A DNA stretch of 64,000 nucleotides from Cystobacter fuscus (GCF_002305875.1 NZ_CP022098.1:1488001-1552000); one strand, 5' to 3'; positions 1-8,549 are shown, counted from the stretch's first letter. The notes: generated by a model not told the origin, from the sequence alone. Numbers and translations: made by a program.

Positions 1-339
1 TGGCTGGGACACGAAGGTCCGCGCGTCCGGGGAGATCTCCTCGAGCCCGCGCAGCGCCCTCATGTCGATCACGATGCCCCCCTCGCACAGGGACTGGCCC
101 CGCATCGAGTGACCCATGGCGCGCGAGGCCACGGGAAGGTCCCGCGCGTGGGCGTAGCGCACGATGCGCGCGACCTCCTCGGCGTCACGGGGCCGCGCGA
201 GGGCCGCTGGCATCCGGCGCACGGTGCGGCCAAAGTCCTGGGAGTAGCGCTCCAGGACCTCCGGCTCCTCCGTGACTTCTCCTTCGAGCAGGCGCTGAAG
301 ATCCCTGACCAGGCTGGTGCGCGTCTTCTCCGACATCAT
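1..339 (-). CDS. FAD-binding oxidoreductase, N-terminal part (truncated by window edge)
   Basis: 113 codons are visible; the rest lies beyond position 1. After a short helical start the protein reads R-P-R-D-A-E-E-V, then S-R-A-M-G-H-S-M-R-G-Q and G-G-I-V-I-D-M. This is the layout of the FAD_binding_4 (PCMH/berberine-bridge, cytokinin-dehydrogenase-like) fold, in which the G-H-S-x-x-G-Q loop contacts the flavin. The start codon overlaps the stop of the glycosyltransferase gene (ATGA at 336-339), so the two are translationally coupled and the oxidase belongs to the lanthipeptide operon. A tailoring oxidation of the peptide or its sugar is inferred from context only. Covalent flavin attachment cannot be judged because the usual second attachment residue is outside the window. 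Confidence 0.75.
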   Translation of the reverse strand, partial: MMSEKTRTSLVRDLQRLLEGEVTEEPEVLERYSQDFGRTVRRMPAALARPRDAEEVARIVRYAHARDLPVASRAMGHSMRGQSLCEGGIVIDMRALRGLEEISPDARTFVSQP

Positions 340-1562
340 GTCTCTCCACGAGCAGGCGTCTGCGTGGCGCTCGGGGGCTCGCGCCACACGGGCGCGCGCC
401 GTCGGCCCAGCTCCTCCAATAGGTGGGCGGCCCGCTCGTGGCCGCCGGCCCGCTGGAAGGTGCTCTGGAGCCGGGCCGCCGCGGTCCGCAGCTCCTCACG
501 CCCGAGCAGCTCCCGCACCATCTCCAGGAGGCGCGCGGGCTCGGCCTCGTTGTCCTCGAGGTGCAGGCCCGCCTGGACGCGCACACAGCGCTGGGTGATA
601 TCCGGCTGCTCGGCACCGCCCCCGCCGGGAATCAGCAGCAGCGGCAGCCCGTGGGTGAGCGCGCCCAGCACGGACGTCGTCGTCGCGTTGGAGACGACGG
701 CGCGCGCGTGGGGCAGGATGGCTCCCTGGGACACGTGGGGTCGGACGAAGAAGTTTTCGGGCACCTGCTCCACCTCGCGGTCCATGCGCCCGACGGCGGC
801 CACCACGCGCACGGGCTGCCCCGTGAGTGCCTCCACCAGGCTGCGCCAGAAGGCCCGCTTGTTGAAGGCGCGCCCGGGCTGCACGTAGAGCAGGGGCTCG
901 CCCGACTCCCGCGCCGCCGCCAGCCACGTGTCCAGCTCCGCGTCGGGAGGACCCGGGGGCTCCCAGAGACAATCCCCCACGAAGTGCACCTGGGGCGGCA
1001 GTGTCTCCACGTTCCCCTCCAGCTCGGGCACGCTGCGCAGCAGGAACAGATCTCCGACGAGGGGACTCTCGTGGATGTCGTGCGCGCGCCGCTCCATGCC
1101 GAGCATCTCGCGCACCAGCGCGTAGGCCAGGTAGAAGCCCCGGTAGCGCCGCACCAGCTTTTCACGCTGCTCGGCCTCCTCGGGAGGAGGTCCGTGGGGC
1201 CACAGGTAGCTGGCCATCCCCACGGTGGCCACGGGCAGGGCCTTGCGCTCCGCGACGACGTACGGTCCGAGCGCGAGCTGCTGCGTCACGAGGACGTCCG
1301 CGGGGAAGCGCTCCAGGGCCCGCTCGACGTGGCGGACCTGGCGCATCGTGTCCATGGGGTGGCCGGAGATCTCCACGAGGAAGCTGCTGCCATCCGGCTC
1401 GCCGCGGGGGATGCGCTGGAAGCCCGCGCGCTCCACCACCCCGGCCAGTTTGAGGTCCGTGACGAAGGCGATCTCATGCCCCCGACGCCGCAGGGCCTCG
1501 GCGATCCCCAGGGACGAGAACAGGAAGCCGAAGTTGTCGAGCGAGCAGAAGAGGTACCTCAT
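336..1562 (-). CDS. GT-B glycosyltransferase (MGT/UDP-glycosyltransferase type)
   Basis: 408 aa. The N-terminus (M-R-Y-L-F-C-S, then F-L-F-S-S-L-G-I-A-E-A-L-R-R-R-G-H-E) is the classic acceptor-side start of a GT1/MGT glycosyltransferase. The C-terminal half has the donor-side pattern H-V-S-Q-G-A-I-L-P-H, then A-L-T-H-G-L-P-L-L-L-I-P and a Gly-rich loop before an AEQPD motif. The usual H-G-G-x-G-T motif is altered to S-N-A-T-T-T-S, which is unusual and may change donor binding. The gene overlaps lanM (ATGA, 1559-1562) and the downstream oxidase, so it is almost certainly co-translated with them. Glycosylation of the lanthipeptide is inferred. Trp is one possible acceptor, since the class III lanthipeptide NAI-112 is glycosylated on Trp and this core contains one Trp. 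Confidence 0.85.
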   Translation of the reverse strand: MRYLFCSLDNFGFLFSSLGIAEALRRRGHEIAFVTDLKLAGVVERAGFQRIPRGEPDGSSFLVEISGHPMDTMRQVRHVERALERFPADVLVTQQLALGPYVVAERKALPVATVGMASYLWPHGPPPEEAEQREKLVRRYRGFYLAYALVREMLGMERRAHDIHESPLVGDLFLLRSVPELEGNVETLPPQVHFVGDCLWEPPGPPDAELDTWLAAARESGEPLLYVQPGRAFNKRAFWRSLVEALTGQPVRVVAAVGRMDREVEQVPENFFVRPHVSQGAILPHARAVVSNATTTSVLGALTHGLPLLLIPGGGGAEQPDITQRCVRVQAGLHLEDNEAEPARLLEMVRELLGREELRTAAARLQSTFQRAGGHERAAHLLEELGRRRAPVWREPPSATQTPARGET

Positions 1563-4500
1563 GGCTCACGGGCTCCGATGGGGCGCGGCGGCTCGAACGC
1601 GAGGAGGGATGGGATGCGCGATGGCTCGGCGAGCCGGAGCAGCGCGTAGCCGATGCCAGCCAGTCCCGTCATGAGGCCGGGGGTCTCCACGCCCGTGGGC
1701 ACGCCACAGAGCAGTCCCACCCGGTCGAAGCTGGCGACGATGGCCCCGGCGAGCCGGTCGCACTCCCGTTCCAGCTCGGAGTCCGCCAACGTCCGCGCGG
1801 CGAGCGTCAGCACCTCCAGGTTGCCGAGGTCGCCATGGCACAGCGAGTGGTTGCCGCCGAAGCCCTGGACCCGCGTGGTCTCCAACGCCACCCGGAGCTC
1901 TTCGCGCACCTCGGGTGTATCCAGGTAGGGCAGCGAGAGCAGCCGCGCCAACCCGATGCCTGGAGCTCCATGACAGAGCGTGGTCATGAAGCCTCCCTCC
2001 GCGGCGACGGCCCGGAGATCCCTCCAGTTGCGTCGCTCGGGGGAGAACTCGGCGCGCTCGTACGCGAGGGCCCGCCGCGCCGCCTCCTGGAAGCGGGGGT
2101 CGCCCGTCTCGGTGCCGAGCGCCAGCAGGAACCAGGCGATGCCCGCGGCTCCATGCGAGAAGCCTGTCAGGGGCAGAGGGCCCAGGGGGGTCACCCACCC
2201 GAGTCCCTTCTCCGTCTTGTGCGCCGCCGTCAACAGACGCTCCCCACACTGGCGGGCCAGCTCGAGCGCTTGGGGCGAGGGGCGGCAGCGGTGCAGCTCG
2301 AGCATGAGCGTGCCGCAGCCCGCGACTCCGGTGAAGACATCGAGGGACTTGTCCTCGGCGATGAGCATCCTCAGCCGCCGGGACAGCAGTGCTTCGGCCT
2401 CGTCCCACAGCTCGGGCTGGTTCCAGAGGGCCCCCAGGTGCACCAGGGAGTGGATGACGCCCAGATCTCCCGTGGCCCCCAGGTTGCGCGGGGAGAAGGA
2501 GCCACCCCCCGTTCTCCGGCGCACCGTGGACAGGGTCTCGCGCGCCAGCGCCGTGTGCCGTGGCTGGCCCGTGAGGTGCCCCAGATAGGCCAGGAAGAGC
2601 ATGATGCCGGACAGGCCGCTGTACAGGTCCACGTCCAGCGACGACAGCGTCCAGTAGCGCTCGCCCACCGGGGTGAGGCCGAGCCATGAGGCGTCCGACT
2701 GACCCCGGAAGGCCAGTGCGGCGAGCCGGTCTCCGATGGCCTCCGCCTTTTCCAACAGCGGTTCCCGACGGGGGGCCTCGTGCGACACACTGAGCGCGTA
2801 GCTCGGCATCCGCCCGCCCCCCGCCATCACCGACAGCGAGGTGAAGGAGGCCCGGATGAACCAGAGCTGCTGAGTCAGCCCCTCCTCCGACAGCCGCTGG
2901 ATGCGGTCGCGAGAGAGCTCCAGTCCCGTGCGGGGGAAGAACTCCGCCAGCCGCTGGCCCGAGCTGCTCCACACATCGCGCGAGCCCGGCCGGGAGCCGA
3001 AGAACGGCACGTCGAGGTGCCAGAGATCCTCGTGCTCGTGGGGAATCAGCGGTCGGGTGTAGGGGATCTGATCGATCGTGCCCCAGAGCCGATCGAGGAA
3101 CCGCTCCAGGTCCAAGCCGTCGCGCAGGTGGTCCGGGTGGCAGCTCTCCCGCTCCAGCAGGTGGTAGAAGTACGTGGGCCGCAGGATGACGCGCGTCTCG
3201 TCCGGGGCGAACCGCTCGAGGGGCCCGTCGGGGGCGAGGAGCGCTTCGCGGTGCGCGAGCAGCAGCCGGTACATCTGGGAGAAGCCCTCCTGGAAGGGCT
3301 CGTTGAAGTCCAGGAAGTTGACGTCCTCGCCCTTCAGGGTGGGCCGGTTGGCGCTGGCGGCGACCTCCACCCGCCGACGCGTCATCCGCATCTCGTCCGT
3401 GCCGGTCTGTTCCCAGACCTGGGCGGCGCGGGGGGTGAGCTGCCCGGCCGTGGAGCCGAGTGCGCTGAAGTCGATTCCCTCCGAGCCCTCTCCCGACCAG
3501 CCGCGCTGGGGCAGCAGTCCCATGCGCATCACCGAGTCATCCTTCGCGCGCTCGGCCAGATCTTCCGCGCCCCGCGTCTCCCCCACGGCGAAGTGCGCAT
3601 GGAAGAGGGACTCCAGGTCCACCAGGCAGGGGTGCTCCCCCACGGCGATGATGTTCTCGAAGTGGACGTCTGTCGCTTCGAGCGCGTACATCAAGGCCAG
3701 CCAGCTCCCCAGCCGCGCGTAGAAGCGCGCCACCTCCTCGCGCGTGGCGCAGGAGCGCTGCGCCACGAACTCCATCCATCCGTACGCCCCCCGGTCGATC
3801 GCGCCCACGGGGCGCAGGTGTGGTGCCTCGCTCCTCGCGTTGAGCCACCCGACCAGCTGGTGGAAGTGCACGTCCGCCGCCAGCGAGCGCGGTTTGTAGA
3901 CGACGCGTGCTCCCGAGGCGAACGTGAGGATGGCCACCGTGCGGCCCCCGCGGTGCGCATCGCCCTTGCCGAGCTCACAGGCGCTCAGCCGATCCAGTGC
4001 GAGTGGGAGGCCGAGGCTCGCGCCGAGTTCCCGGTGGTCCGCCGCCAGCCGCTCCAGCATCTCCAGGGAGGAGATGAACCAGTTGTCCGCGCAGATGACG
4101 AGCCTGCGAGCCAGGACGGGATATTCGGCGAAGAGGGCGAGTGCCACTTCCCGCTGGCGCAGGCTCTCGGTGAAGCCGCGGAACCGCTCCTCCGCGTTGT
4201 CTCCCTGGAGCCGTTCCTCCTCGCGGGCGACGTTCAACTCCAGCGCCAGCGTTCGCGTCAGTTGCGAGAGCAGCCGCTTGCAGAGGAAGGGCATGCACAG
4301 GGTCGCCGCGCTCTCTGGCTCGAAAGGGGCGTCCGGGTGCCGTGTCACCACCGCGCCCAGGGCTCGCACCAGGCGGGCCCGGCTCTCGTCGATGAGCGGC
4401 TCGGCGAGGACCAGGAAGGTGGGCGTGGCGAGAGGCGATCCGGGAATGGCCCGCGCGGGTGGCTCCGCCGCCACCGGGTGCGTGTAGAGGCGGGCCAGTC

Positions 4501-4828
4501 GCGTCTGCCATTCGGGAGGGGGGCCGAGCCGCGCCGCCAGCGTCTCCGTGGACTCGCCGAGTAGCTGGAGCAGTTGCTCCTCGGTCGCGCCGTCCAGCGC
4601 GAGCCGTTGCGCGAAGAGCTCGTCGCGGTCCAGGGGTGCTCGGGAGCGCCACCGGGCAAGTCGGCGGGTGGCCCGGGCCTTGTCCTTCCCGGCTTCGGCC
4701 GTTGTGCCAGGCGGTGGTGGAGGGCCCAGGTGCCGGACACGCTCCGACAAGGTCGTCCCCTTGTGCCAGCCCGGACCTTCCGGGTTCACTCCCTCCACGA
4801 CCTCAGACGCCTCGGGGCGCATCGTCAT
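1559..4828 (-). CDS. lanM: class II lanthipeptide synthetase LanM
   Basis: 1089 aa from the chosen ATG. A GTG at 4855 would add nine residues, but the ATG at 4828 has AAGGA ten bases upstream. LanM dehydrates Ser/Thr of the precursor by phosphorylation and elimination, then closes thioether rings onto Cys. The N-terminal dehydratase (DUF4135) shows G-D-x-H-R-G-G-R-x-V, V-Y-K-P-R-S-L and D-V-H-F-E-N-I-I followed by L-V-D-L-E-S-L-F. The C-terminal LanC-like cyclase keeps the zinc ligands, one Cys in C-H-G-A-P-G (about residue 950) and Cys-His in S-L-C-H-G-D (about residue 997), plus G-F-S-H-G-A-A-G. The length is normal for LanM and no catalytic motif looks damaged. The gene lies downstream of lanA and overlaps both neighbours. 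Confidence 0.96.
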   Translation of the reverse strand: MTMRPEASEVVEGVNPEGPGWHKGTTLSERVRHLGPPPPPGTTAEAGKDKARATRRLARWRSRAPLDRDELFAQRLALDGATEEQLLQLLGESTETLAARLGPPPEWQTRLARLYTHPVAAEPPARAIPGSPLATPTFLVLAEPLIDESRARLVRALGAVVTRHPDAPFEPESAATLCMPFLCKRLLSQLTRTLALELNVAREEERLQGDNAEERFRGFTESLRQREVALALFAEYPVLARRLVICADNWFISSLEMLERLAADHRELGASLGLPLALDRLSACELGKGDAHRGGRTVAILTFASGARVVYKPRSLAADVHFHQLVGWLNARSEAPHLRPVGAIDRGAYGWMEFVAQRSCATREEVARFYARLGSWLALMYALEATDVHFENIIAVGEHPCLVDLESLFHAHFAVGETRGAEDLAERAKDDSVMRMGLLPQRGWSGEGSEGIDFSALGSTAGQLTPRAAQVWEQTGTDEMRMTRRRVEVAASANRPTLKGEDVNFLDFNEPFQEGFSQMYRLLLAHREALLAPDGPLERFAPDETRVILRPTYFYHLLERESCHPDHLRDGLDLERFLDRLWGTIDQIPYTRPLIPHEHEDLWHLDVPFFGSRPGSRDVWSSSGQRLAEFFPRTGLELSRDRIQRLSEEGLTQQLWFIRASFTSLSVMAGGGRMPSYALSVSHEAPRREPLLEKAEAIGDRLAALAFRGQSDASWLGLTPVGERYWTLSSLDVDLYSGLSGIMLFLAYLGHLTGQPRHTALARETLSTVRRRTGGGSFSPRNLGATGDLGVIHSLVHLGALWNQPELWDEAEALLSRRLRMLIAEDKSLDVFTGVAGCGTLMLELHRCRPSPQALELARQCGERLLTAAHKTEKGLGWVTPLGPLPLTGFSHGAAGIAWFLLALGTETGDPRFQEAARRALAYERAEFSPERRNWRDLRAVAAEGGFMTTLCHGAPGIGLARLLSLPYLDTPEVREELRVALETTRVQGFGGNHSLCHGDLGNLEVLTLAARTLADSELERECDRLAGAIVASFDRVGLLCGVPTGVETPGLMTGLAGIGYALLRLAEPSRIPSLLAFEPPRPIGAREP

Positions 4829-5924
4829 CAAGCACGTATCCTTGCTGGGCGTCACTGTAGTGCAGCCAGCGGTGCAGGGTCTCCAGGTAGACCTTGGCCT
4901 CCAGCGGCCTGCCAGGTTGGTGGACGACCTTGAGGTGGCTCAGCCGCCGCAAGAAGAGGCTCAGGCCACGTCCGTTCAGCTCGCGCGCGATGCGGCTCAG
5001 TTCCTTCGGCCAGGACTCCGGCTGGCTTCGCTGCTGCATGTGGCCCACCCAGGCGAGGATCGCCTCTCGCTTGTCGGGCAATCCCAATCCCCGCTCGACG
5101 AGGTGTCCCAGCAGCGTCTCCCAGCGGGGCTGGCTCGAGCCGATGGGTGCTTGGATGGCGAACTCGAAGCCGACCTTCTCGCCCAGGGTCTCGCCCACGT
5201 CGATGTCCAGGGAGAGCTGGTCCGCCAGCTCCGGGAGTCGCCCGAGCGCCGCCTCCACCTCACCGGGCTGGCCGGGCCAGCCGATGCGCTCGAGATAAGA
5301 CAGCCACCGAGGCAGGCTCGCGCCCGACAGGCACAGGCGCAAGGCGGACGTGCCCCGGGGGAACATGACCCCCACCGAGTAGATCCGTGCCTCTGGGGGC
5401 AGCGCTTCGTAACAGGCGGCGAGCCGTCGCCGGGTGCTGGCGGGGAGCCTGTCGCCGAGCAGCAGGTCCAGGCCCCGCTCGGCGAATTCCCGCGTCTGGC
5501 GCACCGGGCGTGCGAAGTCCATGAAGACGCAGGGCTCGGGCACCTCTGGCGGCGGGTGGTCGAGGTCGAACTCGAGGAAGACATCCATCACGCCCGTGTT
5601 CAGCGCGCCACCAGGCTTCCTCCACTCCCGGCAGAAGTCCCCGAGTGCCCGCCAGGTGGGGTGGTCGCGTGCCACTTCAGGGAGCGTGGGCGGGGTGTCG
5701 CCAAGGCCGAGCAAGGCATCACAACTTCCGTCCGTCAGCAGCAGGCGCGGCAGCAGGTCCACTCGGGACGCAGGGGAGCCGAGACGGCACTCGAACTGGA
5801 AACCCAGCACGGGCGGCAGCATGCGTGCGATGCGGCGCATGTCCTCGCGCACTGCCTCCGAGGCGAGCCGGACATCGAGATGGGAGTCGACCAACCTGAG
5901 GTTTACTTCCATCGACTCGTGCAT
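4803..5924 (-). CDS. unrecognised 373-aa protein encoded between lanA and lanM
   Basis: I do not recognise a family with certainty. The protein is soluble, with no signal peptide or membrane segment. Visible landmarks are V-F-L-E-F-D-L-D (about residue 117), a basic/aromatic stretch L-S-Y-L-E-R-I-G-W-P-G in the middle, L-S-L-D-I-D-V-G, and near the C-terminus H-L-K-V-V followed by A-K-V-Y-L and H-R-W-L. The alternating strands and the late H-L-K ... A-K-V-Y-L pair suggest an alpha/beta enzyme domain. It starts just after the stem-loop that follows lanA, and its 3' end overlaps the lanM start by 26 bp, so it must be produced with LanM. A role as tailoring enzyme or LanM partner is inference from position alone. 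A second ATG at 5912 is an alternative start. Confidence 0.8.
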   Translation of the reverse strand: MHESMEVNLRLVDSHLDVRLASEAVREDMRRIARMLPPVLGFQFECRLGSPASRVDLLPRLLLTDGSCDALLGLGDTPPTLPEVARDHPTWRALGDFCREWRKPGGALNTGVMDVFLEFDLDHPPPEVPEPCVFMDFARPVRQTREFAERGLDLLLGDRLPASTRRRLAACYEALPPEARIYSVGVMFPRGTSALRLCLSGASLPRWLSYLERIGWPGQPGEVEAALGRLPELADQLSLDIDVGETLGEKVGFEFAIQAPIGSSQPRWETLLGHLVERGLGLPDKREAILAWVGHMQQRSQPESWPKELSRIARELNGRGLSLFLRRLSHLKVVHQPGRPLEAKVYLETLHRWLHYSDAQQGYVLDDDAPRGV

Positions 5925-5937
5925 GGTGGGACAGGTC

Positions 5938-5960
5938 CTCGAGGCGACTTCCGCCTCGAG
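5938..5960 (-). promoter_or_regulatory. intercistronic stem-loop after lanA
   Basis: A perfect 9-bp inverted repeat (CTCGAGGCG / CGCCTCGAG) with a 5-base loop lies 81 bases past the lanA stop codon and 13 bases before the next start codon. On the transcribed strand there is no T-run after it, so it is not a textbook intrinsic terminator. The likely Shine-Dalgarno GAGGA of the next gene overlaps the 3' arm. It may therefore stabilise the lanA message, partly stop transcription, or mask that ribosome site, each of which would give more precursor than enzyme. Confidence 0.55.
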
Positions 5961-6041
5961 AGGGTGGCGAGGCGGACTGGAAGACGGCTCAGCTCGCAGT
6001 CCGCTCGCCGGGGTTGTTCGTGGAGGGGGAATTACAAACGA

Positions 6042-6218
6042 CTAGCAGCTTTCCCAACAGCACGACGACACCTGCTTACCGCCAGACAGCAGGCTGTCCA
6101 GGGCCTCGTCAGAGAGCTCCACGATACCGGCCGGGTTGGCCGGCAGCTGAGCGCGCTCCTCCTCGGTCAGGGACAGACGGAAATCCTCATCCTTCCACGC
6201 CTGGATCGTCTTCTTCAT
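6042..6218 (-). CDS. lanA: class II lanthipeptide precursor peptide, 58 aa
   Basis: A short gene with AAGGAG seven bases before its ATG. The leader (residues 1-47) has the mersacidin/lichenicidin-type pattern: W-K-D-E-D-F-R-L-S-L, then N-P-A-G-I-V-E-L, then L-S-D-E-A-L-D-S-L-L-S-G-G. It ends in the double glycine cut by C39 peptidase exporters. The predicted core is K-Q-V-S-S-C-C-W-E-S-C, 11 residues with three Ser, three Cys and one Trp. Ser51 and Ser52 sit directly before Cys53 and Cys54, and Ser57 directly before Cys58. Any thioether rings must therefore be very small or must join distant residues. The gene sits between the exporter and the 373-aa gene in a single transcription direction. 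I find no second precursor in the cluster. Confidence 0.93.
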   Translation of the reverse strand: MKKTIQAWKDEDFRLSLTEEERAQLPANPAGIVELSDEALDSLLSGGKQVSSCCWESC

Positions 6219-6241
6219 GTGTTGCTCCTTGGTTCTCCTTG

Positions 6242-6258
6242 CCTGGAACCACTCCAGG
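6242..6258 (-). promoter_or_regulatory. small stem-loop in the lanA 5' leader
   Basis: A 6-bp perfect inverted repeat (CCTGGA / TCCAGG) with a 5-base loop lies between the exporter stop and the lanA ribosome site, about 25 bases before the lanA ATG. It could be an RNA processing or stabilising element that separates lanA from the upstream exporter message. There is no T-run. The evidence is only the sequence symmetry. Confidence 0.3.
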
Positions 6259-6275
6259 AAGGGAGCTTCGCGGCG

Positions 6276-8546
6276 TCAGGCCCTTGCTCCTGGCTCCTGC
6301 GCCAGATCCGTTTCGCCCCGGGCCTCGCGTGGAGGCGTGGGGGTCGCATCCGCTGCCTGGCCACGGGCCAGGGCGGCATAAAGTCCATTGCGCTTCATGA
6401 GCGTGTCATGCGTTCCCTGCTCGACGAGCCGTCCCTGATCCAGCACGAGGATGAGGTCCGCGCTGCGCACGGTGCTCAACCGGTGCGCGATGATGATGCG
6501 TGTGCATGACATGATACCCAGGTTCGCGTCCACCTGCGCTTCCGTGGCGGTATCCAGATGGCTGGTGGCCTCGTCGAGCAGCAGCAGGGTCGGGCGCGAC
6601 GCCAGTGCGCGCGCCAGCGCCAGCCGTTGACGCTGACCGCCGGACAGCCCCGCTCCACCCTCGCCGATCCACGTCTCGTGGCGCATCGGCATCCGCTGGA
6701 CTTCCTGCTCCAGCGCCGCGAGGCGGAGGGCCTCCTCCACCTGGCCCAGTGCGATCCCGGGTGCGTTGAGCGAGACATTTTCCCGGAGCGAGCCGCTGAA
6801 GAGCAGCGGCTCCTGCATCACCACGCCGAACTGGGCGCGCACCTGGCGCACGTCCAGCTCCCGCAGCGGCAGACCGTCATAGAGGATGCGTCCCTCGGTG
6901 GGCTCGAGGAGTCCGAGCAGGAGGCTGCCCAGGGTGCTCTTGCCGCAGCCGCTGCGACCCACCACCGCCACCTTCTGTCCGGGCTCGATGGTGAAGGAGA
7001 GGCCCGAGAGCACCGGGGCGCTCCCCCTGCCATAGCGGAAGCCCACGTTCTCCAGGTGGATGTGCCCGCGCAGCCGCGGAGTGGGCCGGGTCGTCACCGG
7101 CTGGGGCTCTGGCTCGGCCTCGAGCACATCCAGGATGCGCGAGATGTGGGCCCCCGCCAGGTGCAACTGCTGCCCGGTGGTGACCAGCTGCGCCAGCGGC
7201 GTGAGGACGGCGGCGGCGATGGCGTTCAGCGCCAGCATCGTGCCCAGGCCCATCTTCCCGTCGAGCACCTGGATTGCTCCGAGCCACAGCAGCGCCAGCG
7301 GCGCGAAGGTGCGCAGGGCGTTGAGCAGCGCGTTGATGAAGGCCGTCAGATGGCCCCGCTCCAGCGACGCGTCGAGCTGCCGGTGGAACAGTGACGACCA
7401 GAAGCGCAGCGTCAGCTCCTCCGCCGCGGAGGCCTTGACCAGGGCCATTCCCTTGAAGGCCTGGACGGTGAAGCTCTGGAACTCGGCCTCGGTGGTGAGG
7501 CCACGGTTGAGCAGCTCGCGCATGCGGCCGGCCGTCATGAGCACCAGCATCAACTGGAGCACCCCCAGGCCGAACACCACCGCGCCGAAGAGCGGCGCCT
7601 GGAAGGAGAGGATGGCGAGGTAGGTGACCATCAGCGAGCCATCGAGCACGGTGGTCAGCGTCTGGTTGGTCAGCACCTCCCGGATCATCCCCGCGCTGCT
7701 CAGCCGCGCGAGCAGATCCCCGCTGGTGCGCTGCATGAAGAAGCGGAAGGGCAGCCGCAGCAGGTGGCCCAGCATTCCGAGCAACAGATGTTCATCGAAG
7801 CGTCCCTTGAGGGACACGAGCAGCACGTTGCGCAGGTAGCCCGTCACCGCCTGGGAGAGGGTGACGGCCACCATGCCCACGCCCAGCAGGGCCATCATGC
7901 TGAAGCCGCGCAGCGGCAGGACATGGTCCACCAGCACCTGGGTCATCAACGGCACTGCCAGCCCCAGCACCTGCAGGAGCAGCGAGGCGGCCAGGACCTG
8001 GAGCGCCAGCCCCTTCACGGCCCGGTTGCCCAGCAGCGGGCGCAGGAACGTGCTCCACGGGGAGGGCAGGGGTCCTCCGGTCATGAACTCCGGACCCGGC
8101 TCGAACGTCAGCACCACGCCCGTGAAGCCCTTGCTGAACTCCTGGGCGGACACGTGGCGCCGCCCCACCACCGGATCGAAGAGCTCCGCGCCCTTCGGCG
8201 ACCACTGTTCGATGACGACGAAGTGGTTGAAGTTCCAGTGGGCGATCGCCGGCAGCCGGATCTGCCCGAGGTGCTCGAGGTCGGTGGAGAAGACCTTGGC
8301 CCGGAGTCCCAGCTCGCGCGCCGCATCCACGAACATGCGGGGCCGGACTCCGTCCCGGGTCACGCCCAGCCGATCCTGGCACTCCGCCACGGAGGTGGGC
8401 CGTCCGGCGTGGGCGAGGATGCGCGCCAGACACGCCGCGCCACAGTCGGTCGCCGTGGCCTGGAGCACCAGCGGCGGGCGGGGAGGAAAGAGCCGCCGCC
8501 ACAAGCTGCTCGCAATAGAGGAGGGAGCGCGTCCAGATCCGGTCAT
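6276..8546 (-). CDS. lanT: peptidase-containing ABC exporter (C39 leader peptidase plus ATPase)
   Basis: 756 aa with three parts. Residues about 25-160 form a C39 protease with Cys35 in T-D-C-G-A-A-C-L, a His in N-H-F-V-V-I-E and an Asp 16 residues later in F-D-P-V-V-G-R. This is the complete triad of double-glycine leader peptidases. A membrane domain with about six helices follows (residues about 170-450). The C-terminal ATPase has Walker A G-R-S-G-C-G-K-S-T, signature L-S-G-G-Q-R-Q-R and Walker B L-L-L-L-D-E-A-T-S-H-L-D. It should cut the precursor after Gly-Gly and export the modified peptide across the inner membrane. It follows the HlyD-like gene with almost no gap, GAAGGGG serving as ribosome site, and precedes lanA. 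Confidence 0.95.
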   Translation of the reverse strand: MTGSGRAPSSIASSLWRRLFPPRPPLVLQATATDCGAACLARILAHAGRPTSVAECQDRLGVTRDGVRPRMFVDAARELGLRAKVFSTDLEHLGQIRLPAIAHWNFNHFVVIEQWSPKGAELFDPVVGRRHVSAQEFSKGFTGVVLTFEPGPEFMTGGPLPSPWSTFLRPLLGNRAVKGLALQVLAASLLLQVLGLAVPLMTQVLVDHVLPLRGFSMMALLGVGMVAVTLSQAVTGYLRNVLLVSLKGRFDEHLLLGMLGHLLRLPFRFFMQRTSGDLLARLSSAGMIREVLTNQTLTTVLDGSLMVTYLAILSFQAPLFGAVVFGLGVLQLMLVLMTAGRMRELLNRGLTTEAEFQSFTVQAFKGMALVKASAAEELTLRFWSSLFHRQLDASLERGHLTAFINALLNALRTFAPLALLWLGAIQVLDGKMGLGTMLALNAIAAAVLTPLAQLVTTGQQLHLAGAHISRILDVLEAEPEPQPVTTRPTPRLRGHIHLENVGFRYGRGSAPVLSGLSFTIEPGQKVAVVGRSGCGKSTLGSLLLGLLEPTEGRILYDGLPLRELDVRQVRAQFGVVMQEPLLFSGSLRENVSLNAPGIALGQVEEALRLAALEQEVQRMPMRHETWIGEGGAGLSGGQRQRLALARALASRPTLLLLDEATSHLDTATEAQVDANLGIMSCTRIIIAHRLSTVRSADLILVLDQGRLVEQGTHDTLMKRNGLYAALARGQAADATPTPPREARGETDLAQEPGARA

Positions 8547-8549
8547 GGC

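Noticed and set aside
2780-4564. 594-codon open frame on the plus strand across lanM
   Set aside because: It is antisense to lanM. Its translation is a His/Gln/Arg-rich composition typical of the reverse strand of a high-GC gene and shows no domain.
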